Shown here piece by piece: positions 1 through 6,017 of a stretch of DNA of 6,360 bases. The stretch is from NCBI GenBank assembly GCA_964384675.1, contig CAYLNK010000363.1:1-6360 (forward strand), given 5' to 3'. Within the stretch, counting starts at the first letter, position 1. Each line of letters starts with the position of its first letter. The notes below the pieces were generated by a model, which was not told where the DNA came from, did no database searches, and saw only the letters and a list, made by a program, of their open reading frames with translations. A program made the translations under genes and the position numbers. This stretch comes from CAYLNK01 sp964384675 (GTDB lineage: Bacteria; Acidobacteriota; Thermoanaerobaculia; UBA5066).

Positions 1-237
1 GCGGCGTTCGCTCGAGCGGCCCGGCGCCTCGCGCGCGAGCCGGGCCTCGAAGCGCTCGTGGAGCCGCGGCGTCCGCTGTCGTCGGAGGAGGTCGCCCGGC
101 TCCTTTCGCTCCCGGCGTCGCCGGCCCTCGGCGCGGCACTCGAGGCGTTCGACCTGGCGCTGGCGGCCGCGGAGATACGCGGCGCCGAGGAAGCACGCCG
201 CTTCCTGCTCGCGTGGAAGGCCGGGGATGGTCGTTGA
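1..237 (+). CDS. C-terminal end of an unrecognised protein (5' partial)
   Basis: An open frame runs from the first base of the window to a TGA at 235-237, giving the last 78 residues of a protein that starts upstream. Nearly every codon ends in G or C, as in the genes that follow, which supports real coding. The fragment is rich in Ala, Leu, Arg and Glu and looks mostly alpha-helical, ending in a stretch that includes AEEARRFLLAWKAG. I see no catalytic motif, membrane segment or repeat. The family is not recognisable from this tail. A C-terminal piece of a Bat-type or helical-repeat protein is conceivable but unsupported. The stop codon overlaps the -35 of the candidate promoter for the next gene, so this gene probably ends the preceding transcription unit. 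Confidence 0.7.
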   Translation, partial: AAFARAARRLAREPGLEALVEPRRPLSSEEVARLLSLPASPALGAALEAFDLALAAAEIRGAEEARRFLLAWKAGDGR

Positions 238-262
238 CCCCCTCCCCCCGGGGGTGTACTTT
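234..262 (+). promoter_or_regulatory. Candidate sigma70-type promoter for the PilT-family gene
   Basis: TTGACC at 234-239 matches five of six bases of the -35 consensus. A 17-nt spacer follows, then TACTTT at 257-262, which keeps the first, second and last bases of the -10 consensus. This is the only T-rich patch in the surroundings. Transcription would start near 269-270 and give a leader of about 30 nt. A purine-rich AGGTGGGG at 283-290 could be the ribosome binding site, about 10 nt before the ATG at 301. The -35 overlaps the stop codon of the upstream gene. The spacer contains a C run followed by a G run that can fold into a short hairpin. Confidence 0.42.
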
Positions 263-300
263 TCGGACCAGACAGCGGAACCAGGTGGGGGCGCAACGAG

Positions 301-1764
301 ATGGACCTGACCGAACTGCTCAAGTTCGTCACCAAGAAAGAAGCCTCGGACCTCCACCTCAAACCGGGGCGTCCGCCGCTGCTGCGCATCAACGGCCGCC
401 TGGTCCCCCTGAAGACCGACCCGCTGCAGCCGAAAGAGATCGAGGACATGGTCCTGCCGATCCTGACGCCGTACCAGAAGGAGAAGCTGCAGGCGAACTA
501 CGCGGTCGACATCGGCTACGGAATAACGGGTCTCGCCCGCTTCCGCGGCAACATCTTCCTGCAGCGCGGCACCTGGACGGCCGTCTTCCGGCGCATCCCG
601 TACCAGATCCCTCCCCTCGCGGACCTGAACCTGCCCGACGTACTCGGTACGTTCGCCGATCTGCCGGCGGGTCTCGTGCTGGTCACCGGGCCGACCGGCT
701 CGGGCAAGTCGACGTCGCTCGCGGCGATCATCAAGACGATCACCGAGCGCCACCCCGTCCACATCGTCACCATCGAGGACCCGATCGAGTACCTCTTCCA
801 GGACAACCTGGCGTCGGTCTGCCAGCGGGAGATGGGCACCGACACCGTGTCCTTCCAGGAGGCGCTGCGCAACGCGATGCGGCAGGACCCGGACGTCGTG
901 ATGGTCGGCGAGATGCGCGACTGGGAGACGATCGGCACCGCCGTGACCGCCGCCGAGACCGGCCACCTCGTCTTCTCGACGCTCCACACCAACAGCGCGG
1001 CGCAGACCATCGACCGCATCATGGACTCCTGCCCGCCCTCGCAGCAGAACCAGCTGCGCCGCCAGATCGCCCTCGTGCTGAAGGCGATCGTCTCGATGCA
1101 GCTTATCGAGCGGTCGGACGGCAAGGGCCTGGTCCCCGTCGTGGAGATCCTCATCAACTCCCCGAAGATCGCCAAGCAGATCGAGCTGGGCGAGACGAAG
1201 GAGATCCTCGAGGAGATGGAGAACTCGGTCGCGTACTACAAGATGCAGTCGATGAACCAGTCGCTCATCGCGCTCCTCGTGAACGGCGCGATCGACCTGG
1301 ACAAGGCCGCCCAGCTCGCGACCGACCCCGAGGACCTCTCCCTCAAGCTGAGGCACCTCTTCCCGAGCATCGAGGAGAAATTCCGAGGAGGAATGATGGG
1401 ATCGGCGAACGACTTCTCTGCCATCACCGAGCTGATGGACATCAAGAAGCTCTACGAGGAGCAAGACGAGAAGTTCCGGCTCCGCCTCCAGGAGAAGGAA
1501 GACATGATCGCCGCGATCGAGGCCGACATGCGCGAGCGCGACCGGCTGCTCGAGGCACGGGCCTCCCAGGGCTCCGATCTCGAGGGGGAGATCCAGCGGC
1601 TCCGGCAGGAGAACGAACGCCTCCGTCAGGAGATGGCTGCCAAGGTCGCGCAGCTCAACGAGCGGATCAAGGACCTCAACCAGCGTCTCGTGGGCGGCGC
1701 CGGCGCCGCGCCACCGGCCCAGCCGCAGGGCCCGGCGCCGCAGTCGGGGTTCTTCAAGCGCTAG
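301..1764 (+). CDS. pilT: Type IV pilus retraction ATPase, PilT/PilU family, with C-terminal coiled-coil extension
   Basis: This 487-residue cytoplasmic hexameric ATPase belongs to the family that powers type IV pilus retraction (twitching motility, adhesion, DNA uptake). Residues 1-110 form the usual N-terminal domain, including SDLHL and RFRGNIFLQRG. The RecA-like domain follows, with Walker A GPTGSGKST (130-138), Asp box TIEDPIEY (157-164), Walker B DPDVVMVGEMRD (196-207, catalytic Glu 204) and His box TGHLVFSTLHT (220-230). All key residues are intact. The region matching the PilT AIRNLIRE motif (288-298) is diverged and reads more like PilU. Family members are usually about 340-390 residues long. 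Here about 120 residues are added: a charged heptad-like coiled coil (about 380-465), an Ala/Pro/Gly-rich linker, and a final GFFKR. The ATG at 301 starts right at the conserved N-terminus. No other pilus gene is visible. The PilT versus PilU assignment is uncertain. Confidence 0.93.
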   Translation: MDLTELLKFVTKKEASDLHLKPGRPPLLRINGRLVPLKTDPLQPKEIEDMVLPILTPYQKEKLQANYAVDIGYGITGLARFRGNIFLQRGTWTAVFRRIPYQIPPLADLNLPDVLGTFADLPAGLVLVTGPTGSGKSTSLAAIIKTITERHPVHIVTIEDPIEYLFQDNLASVCQREMGTDTVSFQEALRNAMRQDPDVVMVGEMRDWETIGTAVTAAETGHLVFSTLHTNSAAQTIDRIMDSCPPSQQNQLRRQIALVLKAIVSMQLIERSDGKGLVPVVEILINSPKIAKQIELGETKEILEEMENSVAYYKMQSMNQSLIALLVNGAIDLDKAAQLATDPEDLSLKLRHLFPSIEEKFRGGMMGSANDFSAITELMDIKKLYEEQDEKFRLRLQEKEDMIAAIEADMRERDRLLEARASQGSDLEGEIQRLRQENERLRQEMAAKVAQLNERIKDLNQRLVGGAGAAPPAQPQGPAPQSGFFKR

Positions 1765-1766
1765 TC

Positions 1767-1802
1767 CCGGTCGCCGCGACAGCGACCGGCCGACTTCCGG
1801 TC
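1767..1802 (+). repeat. Overlapping inverted repeats after the PilT-family stop codon
   Basis: CCGGTCGC at 1767-1774 is perfectly complementary to GCGACCGG at 1782-1789, with a 7-nt loop, and begins three bases after the stop codon. The inner GACCGG (1784-1789) can instead pair with a second CCGGTC at 1797-1802, also with a 7-nt loop. The two hairpins therefore exclude each other. No T tract follows, so this is not a classical intrinsic terminator. It could be a 3'-end stabilising structure, a Rho-assisted end, or chance in GC-rich DNA. Confidence 0.4.
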
Positions 1803-1839
1803 TGTGACGACCTTCACCGTCCCGGGAGCCGCGGATCGA

Positions 1840-1845
1840 TAGACT
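1840..1845 (+). promoter_or_regulatory. Candidate -10 element for a leaderless propeller-gene transcript
   Basis: TAGACT matches the conserved first, second, fourth and last positions of the TATAAT hexamer. It ends 7 nt before the GTG start at 1853, which would put the transcription start at or next to the start codon. No Shine-Dalgarno sequence lies at a useful distance from that GTG, which fits a leaderless message. The best -35-like sequence, TTCACC at 1813-1818, lies 21 nt upstream, which is too far for a standard promoter. Confidence 0.3.
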
Positions 1846-1852
1846 GCGTGCC

Positions 1853-3679
1853 GTGACCTCCCGCAGGCGCTTCCTGCTGCTCGCCGCGGGTCTCGTCGCG
1901 CTCCTCGCGGCCGCCGGCGCCGGGTTGTTGCTGCGGCTGGACCGCCAGGTCCGACGAGCCGTCTCGGAGGACGCCGTCCGGTCGGACCGGATTCGCCCGC
2001 TCGCGTTCGCGCCGACCGCCCGCCCGGACACCGCGATCCCGGTCGTGGGGGACGGCCGGGTGACGGACGCGACCGTGGTCGGGACGACGCTGCTCCTGGC
2101 CGGCGGCTCGGGCCTGGCGGACGGAGAGGCGACCCTCGACGTCGCGACCGGTCTGCCCACACTCCGGGCGAGCGCCGTGGCCTCGTGGCGCGGCACGGCC
2201 GTCTGGGCGCTCGCGCAGGGCGGCTGGGGGCGGATCGTCGACGGTAGGGTCGAGGAGGCGAGCTCCGGCTGGGGTCGCCTCCAGGTGAGGGTCTTCCTCG
2301 AGACGCCTGGCGGCGAGCTCCTGATCGGAGCGCGGCAGGGGCTCTTCCGTGCCCCGTCCGGCGCGGGGGAGATCGAGAGGCTCGATACGGCTCCGGTGAG
2401 GGCGCTCGCTCTCCTCGACGGGGGCCGCATGGCCGCGGGAGGCGAGACGGGCATGCGCCTCGTGTCGCAAGCCGGCAGGGACGCCGTCCCGGTCACCCTC
2501 GACGAGCCATGGGTCGAGGCCCTCGGGTGGGACGGGGTCACTCTCTTCGTCGCGACGCCGGCCGGGGTCTTCTCCGGTCCGCCCGGCACTCCACCCGCAC
2601 GCCATCCACGCGGCGGTGACGCGAACGGCGGCGTCCTCGTGGCCGGCCGCTTCTGGTTCGTCCCGTCGGGGGACGCGGCTGCCGTGGCCTCGCTGCAGGG
2701 GGCCGAGCGGCGCGAGGAGGTCACGCCCGAGCGGTTCGTCCGGCTCTTCGACGCCGCCGGCAGCGTCCTCGCGGACGGGCCGTCGGGACTCTGGCGACGG
2801 GACCCGGAGCACGGCTGGGCGCTTCTCCGGAAGCGCGACGACCGCGCGCTGCCGTCGCCTCACGTCAACGCGCTCGCCGTCGAGCGGAACGTCATCTGGG
2901 CCGGCTTCTTCGACGGCGGGATCGCCCGCGCGAGCGGTCCCGCAACGGCGTGGACCCCGATCGCAGACCGGGAGCCGTGGGGCGTCAACGCTCTTCTTCC
3001 CGCGGGCGGAGCGCTCTACGCGGCGACGCTGAGCGGGGCGTTCCGCGTGGAGAAGAACGTCGCGCGGCGGCTGGAAGGAGCCGGCGGCGCGTTCTCGCTG
3101 GCGCTCACCGGGAGCGGGCTCGCCGTGGGATACGGGCAGGGCGTGCTGCTACCCGAGAACCGGCTCCTCTCCGCGTTCCACGGCCTCCCCGGCAACCAGG
3201 CCTTCGCGCTCGCGCGGTCGGGCTCGGGGCGCGGGCTCTGGGTCGGGACTCCGACCGGCCTCGGCCGGATCGAGAACCGGCGCGTCGTCTCCGCGGCCCG
3301 GCCCGGCGAGGGGAAGCTGCCGCACCCGTGGGTCACCGCCCTCGCGCCGACTACGGACGGCGGACTCCTCGTCGCGACCTACGGCGGAGGCCTGGCGTTG
3401 GAGCGCGACCCGGACGCCTGGTCGCGCTACCCCGAGACGTCGTCCCTCCGGATCAACGCGGGGGCGCTCGTCGTCGACCCGTCGGGCCGGGCCTGGGCCG
3501 GGACGCAGGGCCAGGGCCTCTGGGCCTCCGACCCCGGACGCACGCGCTTCGCCCGGGCTCCCCTGCCGCTCCCCTCCCCCAACGTCTTCAGCCTCGCGCT
3601 CTACCCCGAGGCGAGCCCCACAACCCTCCTCGTCGGCACCGACGAGGGGCTCGCTTTCGTCCCGCTCCAGGAGAACTGA
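1853..3679 (+). CDS. Membrane-anchored or exported double beta-propeller protein (two-component-regulator propeller repeats, no output domain)
   Basis: This 608-residue protein starts with GTG. Its N-terminus has a basic stretch (SRRRFLL, residues 3-9) and a hydrophobic segment to about residue 27, so it is either anchored in the inner membrane or exported. The rest is a chain of repeats about 35-44 residues apart. Each has a V-x-A-L-like strand, a Gly turn, and a W/L-x-A/V-G-T-x-x-G-L-like strand, as in Reg_prop repeats. I count 14, beginning near residues 70, 109, 145, 182, 221, 257, 295, 338, 378, 413, 450, 494, 534 and 578. The clearest are LPSPHVNALA (333-342), LWVGTPTGLGRI (462-473) and LLVGTDEGLAFV (592-603). 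Fourteen blades fit two seven-bladed propellers, the arrangement in the sensor part of hybrid two-component systems. Here no Y_Y_Y, kinase or DNA-binding domain follows. The stop codon overlaps the next start codon. The ligand is unknown. Confidence 0.88.
   Translation: MTSRRRFLLLAAGLVALLAAAGAGLLLRLDRQVRRAVSEDAVRSDRIRPLAFAPTARPDTAIPVVGDGRVTDATVVGTTLLLAGGSGLADGEATLDVATGLPTLRASAVASWRGTAVWALAQGGWGRIVDGRVEEASSGWGRLQVRVFLETPGGELLIGARQGLFRAPSGAGEIERLDTAPVRALALLDGGRMAAGGETGMRLVSQAGRDAVPVTLDEPWVEALGWDGVTLFVATPAGVFSGPPGTPPARHPRGGDANGGVLVAGRFWFVPSGDAAAVASLQGAERREEVTPERFVRLFDAAGSVLADGPSGLWRRDPEHGWALLRKRDDRALPSPHVNALAVERNVIWAGFFDGGIARASGPATAWTPIADREPWGVNALLPAGGALYAATLSGAFRVEKNVARRLEGAGGAFSLALTGSGLAVGYGQGVLLPENRLLSAFHGLPGNQAFALARSGSGRGLWVGTPTGLGRIENRRVVSAARPGEGKLPHPWVTALAPTTDGGLLVATYGGGLALERDPDAWSRYPETSSLRINAGALVVDPSGRAWAGTQGQGLWASDPGRTRFARAPLPLPSPNVFSLALYPEASPTTLLVGTDEGLAFVPLQEN
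3669..3673 (+). promoter_or_regulatory. Strong ribosome binding site deciding the VIT-VWA start
   Basis: AGGAG lies in the last codons of the propeller gene, 5 nt before the ATG at 3679. That ATG shares its A with the TGA stop of the upstream gene (TGATG). The site fixes the start at 3679 and indicates translational coupling. The frame stays open upstream to 2950, but that stretch lies entirely inside the propeller gene and lacks the signal peptide. Confidence 0.8.
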
Positions 3680-6015
3680 TGCGCCGTACGCTGCTCGTCC
3701 TCCTCGCGGCCGCGCTCCCCGCCGCCGCGCAGAACGGACTCCTCGTTCCCACCTCCACCGGGCGCCCCGATCCCTCGGTCCTCTCGCTCCGCGAGATGGC
3801 GATAGACGTCGGCGTCGCGCGGGGCTACGCGCGCGTGAACGTGCGGCAGGTGTACGAGAACCACACCCCGGCCGTACAGGAAGGGACCTGGCGCTTCGCT
3901 CTGCCGCCTTCGGGAGCGGTGGGCGACTTCGCGGTGTGGGACGGGATGACCCGCATCCCAGGCGTCATCCTGGAGAAGAAGCGGGCGCGCGCGATCTACC
4001 AGCAGCTCACGACACAGCGGATCGACCCCGGCCTCCTCCAGCAGGGCGAGGAGGAGGACGCGTCGGGCGAGGGCCGCTCGGGCGACCGTCCGTCCGGCGG
4101 CGCGGCATTCTCCGTGAGGGTGGCCCCGATCCCGGCGTGGGGCACGAAGCGGCTCGAGCTCCAGTACCAGCACGAGGTGCCGTGGTCGAACGGCATCGGA
4201 GAGATACGCGTGAACCTCCGCCCCGGCGGCGGTGCGGCCGCGATGACCGCGGGACGCCTGGACGTTCGCGTGACGCTCTCCGATGGCAAGCTCCTCGCCC
4301 CCGTCAAGGGCGCGCTCGAGATGACCGTCCAGGGCGACACCGCGACGTACACGGGCACGGGCGTGAAGCTGACGAAGAACGTCGTCCTGAAGCTCCAGCC
4401 GGCGGACTCGGCCCCGCTCTCTCTGAGCGCGTTCCGCAACCCGTCCGGCAGCCTGCCGGACGGACTCGCCCTCGCCCCATGGGAGCGCCCGTCCGAGGTC
4501 CCGCCCGAGAAGGACGGCTTCTTCCTCCTCGAGTACCGGCCCGCCTCCGGGCCGAAGACCGCGGGCGGGCGAAAGGCCGCGCCCGCGCGCCCGCCCGTCT
4601 CCCTGGCGATCCTCTTCGACACGTCCCTCTCGCAGCGCTGGGGCGGCCTGGAGCGCTCCTGGGCGCTCCTCGTGAAGCTCCTCGACACGCTGAAGGCCGA
4701 CGACCGCATCGCTCTGATCCCCTTCGACCAGAAGCCGGCACCGGCGCCGGCGGGCCTGGTGGCGGCCGCGCCGCAGGCGCGGCAGGACGCGCTCGCCTAC
4801 CTGCGAGGCCGCCCTCTCGCGCCCGGCACCGACGTCGCCGCGGCCGTGAAGGCCGGCGCCGCCGCACTGGCCGGCGCCCGCAACGGCCGGCTCGTCCTCT
4901 TCACCGACGGCGTCGGTCCCACGGGGGACCTCGTCGCGGCGAAGGGCGCGCTCCCCCTCTACACGATCGCGACCGGCGAGGAGCGGCGCGAGAGCCTCAG
5001 CGCCCCGTCCACCCAGACCCTCGGCGCCGGGCTCGCGAGCGACGACGAATCGGCCGACGAGGCGCTCTTCTTCAAGCAGCTCTTCGAGGGGCCCGTGGCG
5101 GCCGCCGCCAAGAAGCCGCGCGGGGACGACGACGCATTCACCGTTTCCGGCGCGGATCCGAAGCTGCGCGACGTCTACGCCGTGATGACCCAGCCGCCCG
5201 CTCCCGGCTCTCTCTCCGGCTGGGTGGGACGCTACGGGACGCCGGTCGCCGCCGCGACGCTCACGCTCGAGGGCGCGCCCGCCACCGCCGTCTCCGGGCC
5301 GTTCCCCGAGACGGCGCTCGACGCGCGCGATCTGCCGCGACGCTGGGCGCGCGCCCGCGTCGACGACCTGCTCCGCCGGATCGAGCTCGAGGGCGAGCGG
5401 AAGGCGTGGGTGGACGAGATCCTCGCCCTCTCGCGCCGGTACAAGTTCGTGACGCCGTACACGGCGTTCCTCGCGGCCCCGCGCTCGCTTCTGCGGCCGC
5501 GGCGGATCCAGCCGGGCGATCCGCTGATCCGCATCGAGGCCGATCCCGCCATCGTCGCGGCGACGGCGCTGCTGCCGTTCGGGCAGAAGCTCGACCTGGC
5601 CCGACGCCCGCGCTCGAACGTCTGGGAGGGCCGCTTCCTCGTCCCCGACGGCCTCCCCGACGGACGGCTGCCGGTGCGCGTGATCCTGCGCGACGTCTCC
5701 GGCGCCGTCGTCACCGAGTCGAAGGTGGCGGTCCTCGACGGGACACCGCCGACGGTGCGTCCCGAGGCCGTGCCGACGGCGGAGGCGGGCCAGCCGCTGC
5801 GCGTCGCGGCGCGGGCCGACGCCGACACCATCTTCCTCTCCGCCCGGCTCGACGACGGCCCGCCCATCCCGCTCCGCTGGGAGGCGGCGTCGAAGACCTC
5901 GGTCGCGACGCTGAACGTACCGGCCGGCCTGATCGGACGGCACGAGCTCTTCTTCGAGGCGATGGACGGCGCCGGGAATCACGGCTTCGCGCGCGCGGCC
6001 GTGGAGGTGAGGTAG
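3679..6015 (+). CDS. Secreted VIT and von Willebrand factor A domain protein
   Basis: This is a 778-residue exported protein. Residues 1-17 form a Sec signal peptide (MRRTLLVLLAAALPAAA, likely cleaved before QNG). A VIT domain spans about 35-170, with the typical EKKRARAIYQQL (99-110) and DPGLLQ (116-121), interrupted by an acidic, Gly-rich stretch (about 122-142). A VWA domain spans about 305-470 with a complete metal-ion-dependent adhesion site: DTSLS (Asp314, Ser316, Ser318), Thr384 and Asp410. RYKFVTPYTAFL (587-598) is the conserved element found after VWA in inter-alpha-trypsin-inhibitor-type proteins. Residues 600-778 look like beta-sandwich modules (for example VLDGTPPTVRP, 685-695). 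There is no C-terminal membrane segment or sorting signal, so it is probably periplasmic or released. Such domains bind protein partners through a divalent cation. The partner is unknown; the coupled propeller protein is the obvious candidate. Confidence 0.93.
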   Translation: MRRTLLVLLAAALPAAAQNGLLVPTSTGRPDPSVLSLREMAIDVGVARGYARVNVRQVYENHTPAVQEGTWRFALPPSGAVGDFAVWDGMTRIPGVILEKKRARAIYQQLTTQRIDPGLLQQGEEEDASGEGRSGDRPSGGAAFSVRVAPIPAWGTKRLELQYQHEVPWSNGIGEIRVNLRPGGGAAAMTAGRLDVRVTLSDGKLLAPVKGALEMTVQGDTATYTGTGVKLTKNVVLKLQPADSAPLSLSAFRNPSGSLPDGLALAPWERPSEVPPEKDGFFLLEYRPASGPKTAGGRKAAPARPPVSLAILFDTSLSQRWGGLERSWALLVKLLDTLKADDRIALIPFDQKPAPAPAGLVAAAPQARQDALAYLRGRPLAPGTDVAAAVKAGAAALAGARNGRLVLFTDGVGPTGDLVAAKGALPLYTIATGEERRESLSAPSTQTLGAGLASDDESADEALFFKQLFEGPVAAAAKKPRGDDDAFTVSGADPKLRDVYAVMTQPPAPGSLSGWVGRYGTPVAAATLTLEGAPATAVSGPFPETALDARDLPRRWARARVDDLLRRIELEGERKAWVDEILALSRRYKFVTPYTAFLAAPRSLLRPRRIQPGDPLIRIEADPAIVAATALLPFGQKLDLARRPRSNVWEGRFLVPDGLPDGRLPVRVILRDVSGAVVTESKVAVLDGTPPTVRPEAVPTAEAGQPLRVAARADADTIFLSARLDDGPPIPLRWEAASKTSVATLNVPAGLIGRHELFFEAMDGAGNHGFARAAVEVR
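4441..4463. repeat. Perfect 10-bp inverted repeat inside the VIT-VWA gene
   Basis: CCGTCCGGCA (4441-4450) and TGCCGGACGG (4454-4463) are exact complements around a 3-nt GCC. They encode PSGSLPDG (residues 255-262) between the VIT and VWA domains. The transcript would form a very stable hairpin at a domain boundary. Chance formation in GC-rich coding DNA is possible. Confidence 0.55.
4562..4597. repeat. 10-bp inverted repeat in the VIT-VWA interdomain linker
   Basis: CGGGCGGGCG (4562-4571) pairs exactly with CGCCCGCCCG (4588-4597) across a 16-nt loop. It lies in the Ala/Pro/Arg/Gly-rich linker just before the VWA domain. Low sequence complexity in this linker makes chance likely. Confidence 0.4.
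6003..6012 (+). promoter_or_regulatory. Ribosome binding site for the TPR-like gene
   Basis: GGAGGTGAGG spans the last codons of the VIT-VWA gene. Its 3' GAGG ends 5 nt before the ATG at 6018, and the 5' GGAGG ends 10 nt before it. Either spacing is workable. The site supports the ATG at 6018, two bases after the upstream stop codon. Confidence 0.65.
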
Positions 6016-6017
6016 TC

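Noticed and set aside
237..263. Rho-independent terminator after the first gene
   Set aside because: A 6-bp C/G stem can form, but only four T follow and they are separated from the stem by several bases. The same bases fit a promoter better, so I did not list it as a terminator.
1747..1761. GFFKR tail resembling the integrin alpha cytoplasmic motif
   Set aside because: A five-residue match across such distant proteins is best seen as coincidence. Only the aromatic-basic character is worth noting.
213..1856. 547-codon open frame overlapping the ATPase gene on the + strand
   Set aside because: The translation is Arg/Pro/Gly-rich with no recognisable motif. The other frame encodes an intact PilT-family ATPase. 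Such shadows are expected in GC-rich DNA.
1814..2863. 349-codon open frame on the - strand opposite the propeller gene
   Set aside because: It is Arg/Pro-rich with no motif or plausible start context, whereas the + strand shows 14 regular propeller repeats.
2950..3678. Long in-frame upstream extension of the VIT-VWA gene
   Set aside because: It lies wholly inside the well-supported propeller gene in another frame and reads as Arg/Pro-rich filler. The signal peptide and a strong ribosome binding site place the start at 3679.
1853..3679. Hybrid two-component sensor kinase
   Set aside because: The propeller repeats are of the type found in such sensors, but the protein ends directly after them. 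No histidine kinase, receiver or DNA-binding domain is present in any frame.
3601..5982. 793-codon open frame on the - strand opposite the VIT-VWA gene
   Set aside because: Its composition is Arg/Gly/Glu-rich without domain motifs. The + strand carries a complete signal peptide, VIT and VWA domains.
3679..6015. Bat (aerotolerance) VWA protein
   Set aside because: Bat proteins have VWA flanked by membrane segments and no VIT domain. Here the VIT domain, signal peptide and lack of other membrane segments point to an inter-alpha-trypsin-inhibitor-like secreted protein.
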